NCBI GenBank assembly: GCA_002886105.1
Contig: CP025776.1
Location: 4,402,001 to 4,466,000, forward strand
Length of the DNA: 64,000 nt
Origin: Enterobacter sp. EA-1
Lineage (GTDB): Bacteria; Pseudomonadota; Gammaproteobacteria; Enterobacterales; Enterobacteriaceae
Reading direction: 5' to 3'
Shown: piece after piece, positions 18,294-29,608 of the stretch
Layout of the letters: every line of letters begins with the position of its first letter
Numbering within the stretch: the first letter of the stretch is position 1
The notes under the pieces: model-generated
What the model was told of the DNA's origin: nothing
Database searches by the model: none
The model's input: the letters and a program-made list of their open reading frames with translations, nothing else
Translations under genes and position numbers: made by a program

Positions 18294-20580
18294 TTGTCTG
18301 AATTGCTTTCTGTTGCTCTGTTTCTCGCCTCCGTGGCGACTTACGGAAAGCGGGTCGTAACACCGGTGGTTCACCGCTACGTTGCTGGTCCTCGGTTTCT
18401 TTATTCTGTTAAATATCACCCTGTATGCCAGCAATTATTTTACCGGTGACGGCATTAACGATGCGGTGCTCTACACGCTGACCAGCAGCCTGACCGGGGC
18501 TGGCGTAAGCAAATACCTGCTTCCCGGCGCGGGCCTTGCGCTGGCGCTGTTCGCCGTGTTTTGTGCACTCGGTTGGGTGCTGCGCCGTCGCCGCCATCAC
18601 CCGCATCATGTGGGCTACAGCTTGCTTGCGCTGGTTCTGGCGCTCGGTTCCGTGGACGCCAGCCCGGCGTTTCGCCAAATCACTGAACTGGTGAAATCCC
18701 AGACCCGTGGCGGCGATCCGGATTTTCTGACCTACTACAAAGAACCGGCAAAGTCGATTCCGTCCCCGCAACTGAACTCCGGTCTATATCTATGGTGAAA
18801 GCACACCGAGCGTACCTACTTTAATGACGAGGCGTTTCCGGGTCTTACGCCGGAACTGGGCGCATTGAAAGAGGACAGCATCGACTTCAGTCACACCCAG
18901 CAATTGCCGGTACGGATTACACTATCGCAGGCATGGTGTCGTCTCAGTGCGGCATTCCGCTGTTCGCGCCCTTTGAAGGCAACGCCTCCGCGTCCGTTTC
19001 TACCTTCTTTCCGCAAAATCTGTGCCTTGGCGACATCCTGAAAAACTCCGGCTACGAAAACCACTTTATTCAGGGGCAAACCTGCGTTTTGCCGGTAAAG
19101 ATGTGTTCCTGAAATCGCACGGTTTTGACTATCTCACCGGCGCAGAAGAGCTTAAAAAGCAGGTTGACGACCCGAACTACCGCAACGACTGGGGCTTCTA
19201 TGACGATACCGTGCTGAACGCGGTATGGCGGCAATATGAGGAACTTTCCCGCGCCGGTAAGCGCTTCTCTGTTTGCACTGACGGTGGATACTCACCATCC
19301 GGACGGGTTTATTTCCCGCACCTGCGCCCGCAAAAGCTACAGCTACGATGGCAAACCGAATCAGTCCTTCAGCGCTGTCACCTGCAGCCAGCAGCATATT
19401 GCCGCGCTGATTAACAAGATCAAGGCATCGCCATGGTTTAAAAATACGGTGATTGTCGTGTCTTCAGATCACTGGCGATGAACAACACCGCATGGAAATA
19501 TCTGAATAAAGAAGATCGCAGTAACCTCTTTTTGTGATCCGTGGCGATGACCCTCAGCAGGATATCTCCGGCATCAAACGCAGCACACTGGATAACGGCG
19601 CCACGGTGCTGGATATTCTTGGCGGGGATAACTACCTTGGCCTTGGGCGTAGCAGCCTCTCCGGGCAGTCACTGTCCGGCGTGTTCCTGAATATGAAAGA
19701 GAAAGTGCTGGCCTCGAAGGCCGGATATCATCCGTCTGTGGAACTTCCCGAACGAGATGAAAGAATTCACCATCGACCAAAATAAACAGATGGTCTCGTT
19801 CTCCGGGAGTCAGTTCCGGTTGCCGTTGCTGGTGCGCGTCGGGGATAAACGTATTGAACCCCCTGCCGGAAAGCGAATATTCCGCACCGCTTCGCTTCCA
19901 GTTGGCGGATTTCGCCCCGCGCGACAACTTTGTCTGGATCGATCAGTGCTACAAGATGGCGCGCTTGTGGTCGCCGGAGCTTGCGCTCTCTACCGACTGG
20001 TGCGTTTCACAAGGGCAGCTTGGCGGTAAGCAGCGCGTCCAGCGGGTGGATAAAGCGCAATGGAAAGGGAAAACCGATTTTCAAGAGACAGTGATCAGCG
20101 CTGAACGCTACCAAAATAACGTGGATACTCTGAAGATCGTCGACGATAGCATCCGTTATAAAGCAGACAGTTTTGTGTTTAACGTCGCCGGCGCGCCGGA
20201 GGAAGTCAAACACTTCAGCGGCATCTCCCGCCCGGAAAGTTGGGGACGCTGGTCCAACGCAAATCTTGCCGACGAAGTGAAGATTGAGTACGACCATCCG
20301 CTGCCAGAAAAATTCGCGCTGGTGATCACCGCCAAAGCTTTTGGCCCTAACGCTAACCGCCCCATCCCGGTGCGCGTAGGTTCTGAAGAGCAAACATTAA
20401 CCCTCGGGAAGCGAGCTGAGCACCACAACCCTGAGTTTCAGCAACCCATCGCGCAGCAACACACTGGTGATTGCACCGCCTGCGCCGCAATCCAGCAATG
20501 AGGGCAATATTCTTGGCCACTCACCGCGCAGGCTGGGCATCGGCCTTGTTGAAATCAAAGTCGTTAATCGCGAAGGCTGA
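18294..20580 (+). CDS. opgB: OpgB (MdoB), phosphoglycerol transferase I
   Basis: OpgB transfers phosphoglycerol from phosphatidylglycerol to osmoregulated periplasmic glucans. The TTG start (18294-18296) gives [17 protein letters not shown], as in E. coli. Four N-terminal membrane helices are followed by the periplasmic sulfatase-like domain: [72 protein letters not shown]. It ends [12 protein letters not shown]. The 2287-base span agrees with 763 residues. There are at least ten frame breaks, for example near 18350, 18790, 18910, 19075, 19275, 19480, 19535 and 19750. Confidence 0.94.
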
Positions 20581-20583
20581 CCG

Positions 20584-21387
20584 CTACAGGTCGACCTTCA
20601 TCTCATACTGACTGATCGTCAGAGGGAAGATAGCCCGCGCGCGTAAATAGCGGCGAAAAGGAGCGGGCACCACCACCGACGTGCTCAGTCCGGGAAAACG
20701 CTGATTTAACGCGTGCAGCAATTCGCTGGCGAATCCCTTACGCCGGTACTCCGGCTCAACATAAATAAACCGCAGTTGCGGCTTCTCCATATGGGTAGCC
20801 AGTACCGCATACGCATGCTTGCGGTGCTCAAAGGCCAGCGCAGGTAGCGACACCGAAGAAAGGGGATCCACCAGCCACGGCAGCATGGCATTACTCTCGC
20901 CCGTCGCCTTGCGCACCACCTCCAGCGGATCAAGCGCCTGTAACGCCACCGTTTGCACAAGCGCATCCGCAACGCCCTGAAAACCATAAAGTTCCTGAGT
21001 AATCACAAAACCCAGTGCTGCGATAGAGCGCCACGGCGGGATGATTGTCCTGAATCACCTCGAGTTGCATTTTCACAACGCCCCCGCTCGCGCAACGCTG
21101 CCATTAGCGGTGCAAGAAGGCGTTTCCCTGCCCTTTCGCCCGGTACGCGGGGCGAATGGCAAATGCTGCTAACCGGGCGGAGACGCCGCGCCGGGTGATC
21201 AGCGCCACGGCGGCAGGCGTTTCACCCGCCAGCCAGACGCAAGAATCCACCAGACTTAATCCTTCAGCAATAAAGCGCTGGGCAAAGACCGCAGGCGGCA
21301 GCGAAAACGGCATGCTGTAGCCTTCAAAGCAGTCGCCGACAATCGCGGCCAGCTGCTCGCAACTGTAGTGAAGGGCAGGAACGGCAT
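20584..21387 (-). CDS. Tandem GNAT acetyltransferase
   Basis: Two acetyltransferase-like halves lie in one gene of about 267 residues. The N-terminal half contains ALITRRGVSARLAAFAIRPAYRAKGQGNAFLHRLM with the acetyl-CoA loop R-x-x-G-x-G. The C-terminal half contains LRFIYVEPEYRRKGFASELLHALNQRFPG with a second loop R-R-K-G-F-A. A strong GGAG site precedes ATG 21385-21387; the frame shifts at once, near 21380, and again near 21100 and 21025. It ends three bases from the opgB stop (convergent) and lies downstream of tsr. Substrate unknown. Confidence 0.78.
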
Positions 21388-21443
21388 AAGGCTTCTCCGC
21401 AGAATACTTTTCCTGAGAATAGCATGGCGAAGCCCGGAGGAAA

Positions 21444-21465
21444 TGCGCCCGGGCAACAGGGCGCA
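21444..21465 (-). terminator. Hairpin between tsr and the GNAT gene
   Basis: TGCGCCC and GGGCGCA form a 7-bp stem with an eight-base loop just past the tsr stop. On the minus strand a short TTTCC follows, so it is probably a weak terminator. Confidence 0.5.
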
Positions 21466-21473
21466 GAGGACAA

Positions 21474-23140
21474 TTAGAACGTTTCCCAGTTGTCGCCAGT
21501 ATCCGTCGCGGCCACTTTACGCGGTTGGGAGGCAACCGGCGCGGCTTTGGCGAAAGCGGCGGCCCCCCGCTTTACGCTGTTCCTGCATAATGCGGAACAC
21601 AGCAACCGCCTGCGTCAGACGGCTGGCCTGTTCTTCCAGCGCAGCAGCAGCAGCGGCGGATTCTTCCACCAGCGAGGCGTTCTGCTGAGTCACGCGATCC
21701 ATCTCGGCAACCGCCAGACCCACCGGTCGATACCGCGGCTCTGCTCATCAGAGGCAGACGCGATTTCGCCCATAATATCGGTCACGCGGGTGACCGCATT
21801 GACGATTTCATCCATCGTCTCACCAGCGCTTTCCACCAACGTGGAGCCCAGTTCAACGCGGCCAACAGAGTCTTCAATCAGGCTCTTAATTTCACGGGCT
21901 GCCTCGGGCGCTACGCTGCGCGAGGTTACGCACTTCGCCGGCAACCACCGCAAAACCACGCCCCTGTTCGCCTGCACGCGCCGCTTCTACCGCGGCGTTC
22001 AGTGCCGGATGTTGGTCTGGAAAGCAATGCCGTCGATCACGCTGATAATGTCAGCAATTTTCTGCGAACTGGCAGCGATGTCTCGCATGGTCTGCACCAC
22101 GTTGTCCACCACTTTCCCGCCTTTTTGCGCCGTTTCAGATGCGCTCAGCGCCAGATGGCTGGCCTGACGGGCGTTTTCGGCGTTCTGTTTAACCGTGGCG
22201 GTCAGCTCTTCCATGCTGGCTGCTGTTTCTTCCAGCGATGCAGCCTGCTGCTCGGTACGGGAAGAGAGATCGTTGTTGCCAACCGAAATTTCGCTCGCGC
22301 CGCTGTAAATGGCGTTCGCGCCGTTACGCACATCGCTGACGGTACGCACCAGCTCGCTCTGCATATGACGCAGGCTGTCCGCCAGTACGCCCATTTCGTT
22401 AGAGCCCTGCACTTCAATACGCTGCACCAGATCGCCACCGGCAATATGGCGAATGTTGTCGATCAGGTGGTTCAGCGGCGCGATCAATGCACGTTTGATC
22501 CCTGCCCATACGCCGACGATCACCGCCAGCACCACGATCAGGACGGTAATAATGATCCATACCGCAGAACCATATGAGCTTTCGCTCGCATTGACGGCGG
22601 TTTCATACAGGGAATCGTTCTGCTGCAAGTAGTTGACGTATTGTTTTTCGAAACCGTCCTCGGTAACGCTGTGTCGGCTGGTCAAAGAAGTCATTAATCT
22701 TGCCAGCGCCCAGCAATTGAATCAGCTCCGCCAGAGCGTTGTGGTAGATATCGTAGTTACGTTTGATCTCTGCTGCGGCTTCATCGCTCTGGCGCGGATC
22801 GCGCGGCAGCGCCCTGGTAGGCGGTCCAGTTCACTTCCGCCTGTTTCAGCGAGGTGCTGGCAATCTGCATCAGATCCGACACGGTCGCGCCGCTACCGAT
22901 GTTGTTCTGATCCATCATGTAGCGAATACCCGCGCGGTTCAGGGTGTTACGGGTTTGCAGCAGGGCTACCCAGCTGGCGTTCAGCGTAGATTGTTGCTGG
23001 CGAATGGTTTGCAATACGGTGAAGTTTTCTTTGTCCTGCTTTAGCGCGTTGAAGAACAAGCCGCCGGAGGTGAGCTGTAAAAGGCCAAATAATCCTAATA
23101 CCAGTAACAAACTGGTCACAAGTTTAATGCGATTTAACAT
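21474..23140 (-). CDS. tsr: Tsr, serine chemoreceptor
   Basis: A methyl-accepting chemotaxis protein for serine, AI-2 and aerotaxis. The start [30 protein letters not shown] is a membrane anchor; the periplasmic ligand domain includes [23 protein letters not shown], methylation helices ([34 protein letters not shown]) and the hairpin tip follow. The C-terminal NWETF pentapeptide that docks CheR and CheB is present. Frames shift near 22800, 22690, 22005, 21910, 21730 and 21570. A sigma-28 promoter lies directly upstream. Confidence 0.95.
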
Positions 23141-23171
23141 GTTTTCTCTTTCCATATAGACAGATGTAAGA

Positions 23172-23200
23172 TTTTCGGCCCTGGAATAAGAAAAACTTTA
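23172..23200 (-). promoter_or_regulatory. Sigma-28 (FliA) promoter of tsr
   Basis: On the minus strand TAAAGTTT (23200-23193) and GCCGAAAA (23179-23172) match the FliA -35 and -10 consensus TAAAGTTT and GCCGATAA. The spacer is 13 bases, one or two longer than usual, perhaps through an extra G in CCAGGGCCG. The ATG is 31 bases downstream. Confidence 0.8.
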
Positions 23201-23287
23201 TGGCTCATCGTGCTAATATTCACCAAAACAATAGTCATAATGCAGCCAGCCTGAAACCTCCCCGACCCGCGCCCATCAAGGGTTCCG

Positions 23288-23303
23288 AGTGATCGCCATC
23301 ACA
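23288..23303. promoter_or_regulatory. CRP-like binding site upstream of btsT
   Basis: AGTGA-N6-TCACA differs from the CRP core TGTGA-N6-TCACA at one base. It lies about 190 bases before btsT, which in E. coli needs cAMP-CRP; it could also affect tsr. Confidence 0.5.
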
Positions 23304-23490
23304 CATTTTCCGCCACTTTTCCCGTGCAAAACCGCTCACCGCGATTCCGTTACCGCTTAGCGTCCATTTCTAACCACTCAACCAAATCGTCGCCGTTTCG
23401 CGCGCGTAATTTGTCATGATCGTGGCCAGCATACAGCCTTTACAACACCTCACATCCGATTCTCTTTTTCTGCTAAAAGCCGGGTCTGAT

Positions 23491-25631
23491 ATGGATACTA
23501 AAAAACTCTTCAAGCACGTGCCCGGGTGATCCTCGGGATTATCGGCGCTTTCTGTCTCTCGGTTATCGCATTACGGCGGGGCGAGCACGTAAGCGCCCTG
23601 TGGATCGTGGTCGCGTCCGTCTCCGTTTATCTGGTGGCGTACCGCTACTACAGCCTCTACATCGCCCAAAAGGTGATGAAACTCGATCCGACCCGCGCCA
23701 CACCGGCGGTGATCAATAACGATGGCCTGAACTATGTGCCAACCAATGCTGTTTGGCCACCACTTTGCCGCTATCGCGGGCGCAGGCCCGCTGGTCGGGC
23801 CGGTACTGGCCGCGCAAATGGGCTACCTGCCGGGCACGCTGTGGCTGCTGGCGGGCGTGTGCCGGCTGGCGCCGTGCAGGACTTTATGGTGCTGTTTATC
23901 TCTTCCCGCCGTAACGGCGCCTCGCTTGGCGAGATGGTCAAAGAGGAGATGGGCCGCGTACCGGGGACCATTGCGCTGTTCGGCTGCTTCCTGATTATGA
24001 TCATCATCCTCGCGGTACTGGCGCTGATCGTGGTGAAAGCGCTGGCGGAAAGTCCGTGGGGCGTGTTCACCGTCTGCTCTACCGTGCCGATTGCCCTGTT
24101 TATGGTATTTACGCGCTTCCTGCGCCCAGCCGCGTGGGTGAAGTCTCGGTTATCGGGATTGTGCTGCTGGTAGCCTCCATCTGGTTCGGCGGTATTATCG
24201 CTCACGATCCGTACTGGGGCCCGGCGCTGACCTTTAAAGACACCACCATCACCTTCGCGCTGATTGGTTATGCCTTTATCTCTGCGCTGCTGCCGGTATG
24301 GCTGATCCTCGCCCCGCGCGACTATCTGGCGACCTTCCTGAAAATCGGCGTGATCGTCGGTCTGGCGCTGGGCATCGTTATCCTCAACCCGGAACTGAAA
24401 ATGCCTGCGGTAACGCAGTACATCGACGGTACCGGCCCGTTGTGGAAAGGCGCGCTGTTCCCGTTCCTGTTTATCACCATCGCTTGTGGCGCCGTCTCTG
24501 GCTTCCATGCGCTGATCGCCTCCGGCACCACGCCGAAACTGCTGGCGAACGAAACCGACGCCCGCTTTATCGGCTACGGCGCAATGCTGATGGAATCCTT
24601 TGTGGCGGTGATGGCGCTGGTTGCCGCGTCCATTATCGAACCGGGTCTTTACTTTGCGATGAACACCCCGCCGGCAGGCCTCGGTATTACCATGCCAAAC
24701 CTGCATGAACTGGTGGCGATAACGCGCCAATGATTCTGGCGCAGTTGAAAGATGTCACCGCACATGCGGCGGCAACGGTCAGCTCCTCGGGCTTTGTGAT
24801 TTCGCCGGAGCAGATCCTGCAAACCGCAAAAGACATCGGCGAACCGTCAGTGCTGAACCGTGCGGGTGGCGCGCCGACGCTGGCCGTGGGTATTGCTCAT
24901 GTGTTCCACAAAAATCATGCCAATGGCGGATATGGGCTTCTGGTACCACTTCGGTATTCTGTTTGAAGCGCTGTTTATCCTCACCGCGCTGGATGCGGGT
25001 ACCCGTGCAGGCCGCTTTATGTTGCAGGATCTGCTGGGTAACTTCGTGCCGTTCCTGAAGAAAACCGACTCGCTGGTTGCCGGCGTTATTGGTACTGCGG
25101 GCTGCGTGGGTCTGTGGGGTTACCTGCTGTATCAGGGCGTGGTTGATCCGCTGGGCGGCGTGAAGAGCCTGTGGCCGCTGTTCGGCATCTCTAACCAGAT
25201 GCTGGCCGCCGTTGCCCTGCTGCTCGGCACGGTTATCCCTGGTGAAAATGCAGCGCACCAAATACATCTGGGTCACCGTGGTTCCGGCCATGCTGGCTGC
25301 TGCTGTGCACCACGGGCGCTGGGCCTGAAACTGTTCAGCACTAACCCGCAACTGGAAGGCTTCCTGTATATGGCTAACCAGTACAAGAGAAGATTGCCGC
25401 GGGCGGCAGTGAGCTGACAGCGCAACAGATTGCCAACATGAACCATATCGTGGTGAACAACTACACCAACGCCGGTTTGAGTATTCTGTTCCTCGGTGGT
25501 GGTTTACAGCATCATCTTCTACGGCATCAAAACTCCGGCTGAACGTACGTAACAACAAGGTACGTACCGACAAAGAGACACCGTATGTGCCGGTGCCGGA
25601 AGGCGGCGTGAAAACCTCCTCCCATCATTAA
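23491..25631 (+). CDS. btsT: BtsT (YjiY), pyruvate/H+ symporter of the CstA family
   Basis: BtsT imports pyruvate with protons and is induced by the BtsSR sensor system and CRP in E. coli. The start [11 protein letters not shown], and [96 protein letters not shown] and [38 protein letters not shown] match the CstA family, with about 18 membrane helices. It ends GGVKTSSHH. Breaks lie near 23525, 23750, 23870, 24110, 24715, 24930 and from 25250 to 25560. Confidence 0.94.
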
Positions 25632-25640
25632 TGTCACTGT

Positions 25641-25673
25641 GCCGGATGGCTCCTGAGGAGGGAGCCATCCGGC
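25641..25673 (+). repeat. Intercistronic hairpin btsT-yjiX
   Basis: GCCGGATGGCTCC and GGAGCCATCCGGC form a perfect 13-bp stem with a seven-base loop and no T-run. It resembles a REP-type element that stabilises upstream mRNA and lowers expression of the downstream yjiX-yjiA genes. Confidence 0.7.
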
Positions 25674-25697
25674 CCCCACATATATCCGGGGCAAATA

Positions 25698-25902
25698 ATG
25701 TTTGGTAACTTAGGCGAAGCAAAAAAGTACCTCGGTCAGGCGGCAAAGATGCTGATTGGCATCCCGGACTATGACAACTATGTTGAACATATGCAGACCA
25801 ACCATCCGGACAAGCCGTACATGACCTACGAAGAATTTTTTCCGCGAACGCCAGCAGGCGCGTTATGGCGGCGACGGCAAGGGCGGAGTCCGCTGTTGCT
25901 AA
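25698..25902 (+). CDS. yjiX: YjiX, small YbdD-family protein
   Basis: [48 protein letters not shown] matches E. coli YjiX (67 residues). An extra T in the TTTTTT run near 25840 shifts the frame; correcting it gives [19 protein letters not shown] and a stop at 25900-25902. The family always accompanies CstA/BtsT carriers; its biochemical role is unknown. It follows btsT by 66 bases and precedes yjiA by 10. Confidence 0.92.
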
Positions 25903-25912
25903 AGGAGAATGT

Positions 25913-26856
25913 ATGACCCTGCTGACCGGCTTTCTCGGCGCAGGCAAAACCACCCTCTTACGCCATATCCTCAATGAGCAACACGGCTACAAAATCGCCG
26001 TTATCGAAAACGAATTCGGTGAAGTCTCCGTCGACGATCAGCTGATTGGCGATCGCGCCACACAAATCAAAACCCTGACTAACGGCTGTATCTGCTGTAG
26101 TCGTTCCAATGAGCTGGAAGATGCGTTGCTGGACCTGCTCGATAGCCTCGATCGCGGCGATATCGCCTTTGACAGGCTGGTGATCGAATGCACCGGTATG
26201 GCCGATCCCGGCCCAATCATTCAGACCTTCTTCTCCCATGAAATCCTCTGCCAGCGCTATCTGCTGGACGGCGTGATTGCGCTGGTTGACGCCGCGCATG
26301 CCGATGAGCAGATGAACCAGTTCACACTGGCGCAGTCGCAGGTCGGTTATGCCGATCGCATTCTGTTGACCAAAACCGATGTGGCTGGCGAGAGCGAAAA
26401 ATTGCGCGAACGGCTGAGCCGTATTAACGCCCGCGCACCGATTTACACCGTCACTCACGGCGATATCGAACTGGCGCAGCTGTTTAATACCAACGGTTTT
26501 ATGCTGGAAGAGAACGTGGTGGCGGCCAAACCGCGCTTCCACTTTATCGCCGACAAGCAGAACGATATTAATTCGATCGTCGTCGAACTGGACTACTCCG
26601 GTGGACATCAGCGAGGTCTCTCGCGTGATGGAGAGTCTGCTGCTGAGCTTTGCAGAAAAACTTTTGCGCTACAAAGGGATGCTCTGGATCGACGGTGAGC
26701 CCAACCGCCTGCTGTTCCGGTGGCGTTCAGCGCCTGTACAGCGCCGACTGGGATCGCCCGTGGGGTGACGAAATCCCACACAGCACGCTGGTATTTATCG
26801 GTGTGCAACTGCCGGAAGAGGAAATCAGAGCAGCGTTTGCGGATCTACGGAAATAA
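25913..26856 (+). CDS. yjiA: YjiA, G3E-family GTPase
   Basis: A COG0523/CobW-like GTPase and probable metal chaperone that binds zinc or other metals. Walker [12 protein letters not shown] is at residues 6-16, the GCICC metal motif near 62, [11 protein letters not shown] near 95 and LLTKTDV (NKxD equivalent) near 148. The C-terminal CobW domain ([35 protein letters not shown]) is split near 26605 and 26725. The ATG at 25913 has AAGGAG five bases upstream, giving a shorter start than the MNPIAVTLL of E. coli. Confidence 0.94.
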
Positions 26857-26876
26857 GCGAACCGGGACACTGTACG

Positions 26877-26914
26877 ATCCCCTCGCCCCTATGGGGAGAG
26901 GGTTAGGGTGAGGG
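26877..26914. repeat. Dispersed palindromic repeat (CCCTCACCCTAACCC type)
   Basis: The segment CCCCTCGCCCCTATGGGG, followed by AGAGGGTTAGGGTGAGGGG, is an intergenic repeat type I recognise from many enterobacterial genomes. It forms a hairpin around CCCCTATGGGG downstream of yjiA. Confidence 0.65.
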
Positions 26915-26961
26915 GAGAACAAAGTGTCAACCGGCAATCGCCATCCGGTCATTCACTGTCA

Positions 26962-27238
26962 TCACTTTTTGCTTTGCAAATCACGCATCATTGCTTCGCG
27001 CAAAATAGCGTTGAGCCGGGTCTGGTACCCTTTACCCGGCCGCTTCCAGCCATTCCATTACATCCGCGTCAATACGCACCGATGCCTCGGGTTTTTAAAG
27101 GGCGGAAAATTTACCGCGAACCGCGTCCGTCCAAAGCGTATCTTCTGTCGGCGGAATATCGCTGTAATCAATCCCATCATCGGGTTTATCGGCCAGAGCG
27201 TTAATTTCAACCTTGTTCTGAATAGACAGACAACGTAG
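26962..27238 (-). CDS. BrnA-like antitoxin, orphan or remnant
   Basis: One frame reads VEINALADKPDDGIDYSDIPPTEDTLWTDAVRGKFSAL. After an extra T in CCTTTAAAAACCC near 27100 it continues KPEASVRIDADVMEWLEAAGKGYQTRLNAILREAMMRDLQSKK. This is the BrnA ribbon-helix-helix antitoxin pattern: an acidic IDYSDIPP lead and a DADVxEWxxAxGxGYQTRxNAxLR domain. No BrnT toxin gene is found in the 100 bases upstream or beside it. The 5' end has no good start codon, so the gene may be truncated. Confidence 0.65.
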
Positions 27239-27345
27239 ACCGTCAAAACCAACAACGCATTTTCAAATACGGATACCCTGTTTCGGTGAAAACCACTGCG
27301 GGCAACAATATTATTACCACCCGCAGCAACTGGAAGCCGTGAGTA

Positions 27346-28448
27346 TCAGCCCAGCACATCCTGCACGCAGGCTTTAAACACTTTCACGCCGAGCGCTAAC
27401 GCGTCGCGGTCAAAGTGCATTTCCGGGTGATGCAGCCCCGGCGTCAGGTTCGCGCCCAGCCCCCAGAAACCGCCTTTCACCTGCGGGCGCAGGCGCAGGT
27501 AGTGGAAGAAATCCTCACTGCCCGGCGTCGATTTCGGAGCGGTCAGCCCGGCGTCGCCAAACACACTGCGGATGGCGCGGGAAACCACTTCAGTTGCCTC
27601 ATCATCAATGATCGCCGCAGGCATCTCCTTAAGAATGCGGATTTCAGCACGCGCGCCATAAGCTGCGGCACTGCTTTCAATAGCGCGCAGTACCTGCGGT
27701 TTCAGCGCATCCATGGCTTCGTTTTCTGCCGCACGCAGATCCCAGCACACCTGCGCTTTGTCCGGAATGGAGTTAGTGACCCCGGCATCACAGAGGAAAC
27801 GCGTGGCTTTCGCGGTGAGCGATGGCGCAAGGTGAATGCCGTTCACCGCCTGCACACCGCGTGCGCGGCGGCATCCAATGCGTTCACCCCTAAATGCGGG
27901 CGCGCAGCATGCGCTGCTTTGCCGTGGAACATCACCTCGACGGTGGCGGACGCCGAATAGTACATCGCCGGAACGGCCCTCGGCCCATCGGGCACTCTTC
28001 CAGCGGGCGCAGGTGGAAGCCAAGCAGCATGTCCACATCGTCCAGCACGCCGCCTTCGGTCAGGGCAATCGCCCCAGTGCCCAGCTCTTCGGCGGGCTGG
28101 AAGATAAACTTCAGTTTGCCCTTTTTCACCACGCCTTCAGCCATCACTTCCTGCGCCGTGGACAGTACCACAGAGGAATGCCCATCGTGACCACAGGTGT
28201 GGCGTGCAACGTGCTCGCCATCAATGATGTGTCCGAGCGCATCCATATCGGCACGCAGCGCCGTGGTCGGTCCGGGTTTGCCGCTGTCCAGCACGGCGAC
28301 GATGCCGGTGGTGTTATTGATCTGGCGCGTAACCTCGGTAGCCCGCCGCCTCCAGTACCCCGGCGATATAAGCGGAGGTTTTATACTCTTCGAACCCAAG
28401 TTCCGGGATCTGATGCAGGTAATTAAAGTGCTCTAGTGTACGTGACAC
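27346..28448 (-). CDS. M20D-family amidohydrolase (N-acyl amino acid or peptide hydrolase)
   Basis: GTG 28446-28448, with AAGGAG upstream, gives MSRTLEHFNYLHQIPELGFEEYKTS. The metal-binding motifs of M20 peptidases are present: TCGHDGH near residue 105, QPAEELGTGA near 140, and the late HPEMHFD region containing the last histidine. Total length is about 366 residues. Similar enzymes (AbgB, HipO type) cleave N-acyl amino acids. It is followed upstream on the same strand by yjiG and yjiH, where E. coli has iadA, an isoaspartyl dipeptidase. Breaks lie near 28345, 27965 and 27860. Confidence 0.85.
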
Positions 28449-28469
28449 GTCTTACTCCTTGGTGTGCTC

Positions 28470-28936
28470 TCAGGCAATAACGCGCATTATCAGCATAGAA
28501 ATAACCGCGTTGAGAATGCTGACGGCCATCAGTAACGGCCAGTACTTCTTCGGTACATCGGCCACGCCCAGCAGGCGGCCCATATACTGTAGCTGCGAAC
28601 CCATTAAAAAAATGGCGGGTGCAAGAATGGTTATTTGCCCGACATCAAGTTGGCCTTTGCTCAGCAGGCTGACCGCCACGCCGGTCCCTGCGGAGGAGGA
28701 GAGCCAGCAGTGAGCAACACGGTAATGGCTTCGCCCGGCAGGCCGAACAGCCCCATAACCGGCGCGCAAATATGACCAATAATCTGCATCACGCCCAATA
28801 AATTGAGCATTTCGGCGATCACATAGGCCATTAATACATTCGGCATCAGGTTATTGATGGCGATATTAAAACCTTTACGCGCACCGATAACGAAAATATC
28901 GAACGGATTGCCGGAGACTTTGGCGGTATTACTCAT
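28470..28936 (-). CDS. yjiG: YjiG, inner-membrane gate-domain protein
   Basis: MSNTAKVSGNPFDIFVIGARKGFNIAINNLMPNVLMAYVIAEMLN, then VMGLFGLPGEAITVLLTA and MGSQLQYMGRLLGVADVPKKYWP, follow E. coli YjiG (about 153 residues, four helices, nucleoside-recognition 'gate' family). It is always paired with YjiH; the pair is thought to form a transporter. The frame is disturbed near 28690 by an extra base. It sits 14 bases downstream of yjiH and 21 upstream of the M20 gene. Confidence 0.88.
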
Positions 28937-28950
28937 GGTCGAAATCCCTC

Positions 28951-29608
28951 TTATAGACAGTATTTAATGCCGCGAACCACGGCTGCGCCAACAAATTTCA
29001 GTACAAACATCAACACCAGCGGAATAATAATCGGGATGGTCAGCGAGGCGAACATCGCCGAACCGATGGAAAAATAGTTATTGATTAACCCGGCGCCGGA
29101 ATATTGCCATGCGCCCATAATCACCACATCTTTACGGGTAATTTTCTCGCTGTCGTACAACTCTTTGGTTAACGCCGCACCGGCATCGGTGCTTTGCAAA
29201 TCGGTGATCAGCGCCAGCCCGGTATAACCCGGAATACCGAGCAGCGGTTTAAGCAACGGCGTCAGCAGTTTGTGCGCTGCGCGGATAGCGCCATAGTGGG
29301 TAAAAATCTCCAGCAGCCCCAGCGCCAGCATCACCGTTGGCACCAGCGACAGTGCAAACAGAAAGCCGGCTTTGGCGCTAATGCCGCCGCTGCCGATAAA
29401 GGTGCTGCTCTCCGGCGACTTCATGGTGCCGAACGCGCCACCCAGCGTGGTGAAGTCAAACGCCCCCAGCCACGCCATACCGTCGACTTTGAAAAGAAGC
29501 CGGAAAAACCAGCAGAACAATAACCAGGAGATCCAGTGCGCCGGGCCCGACTTTCCACTCATCCGCGTGCTCTTTCGCGGGTTGCTCCAGCGTTTTCGAT
29601 TCGCTCAT
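28951..29608 (-). CDS. yjiH: YjiH, inner-membrane gate-domain protein
   Basis: The start MSESKTLEQPAKEHADEWKVGPGALDLLVIVLLV, then AGFLFALSLVPTVMLALGLLEIFTHYGAIRAAHKLLTPLLKPLLGIPG and ITDLQSTDAGAALTKELYDSEKITRKD, match E. coli YjiH. It has about six helices and is the larger partner of YjiG. It is the first gene of the yjiH-yjiG-M20 operon, which suggests uptake of a small peptide or acyl amino acid that the M20 enzyme then cleaves (inference). One break lies near 29510. Confidence 0.88.

Larger units (their letters stand above)
23141..23490. other. Divergent control region tsr/btsT
   Basis: No gene is seen. The interval holds the sigma-28 promoter of tsr and a CRP-like site, annotated separately. 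Confidence 0.5.

Noticed and set aside
23771-24730. Long antisense open frame opposite btsT
   Set aside because: It is rich in H, Q and R as expected for the complement of a G+C-rich membrane protein gene, and btsT is certain.
27932-28426. Plus-strand frames within the M20 gene
   Set aside because: The minus strand carries the conserved TCGHDGH and QPAEE motifs, so the plus-strand frames are shadows.
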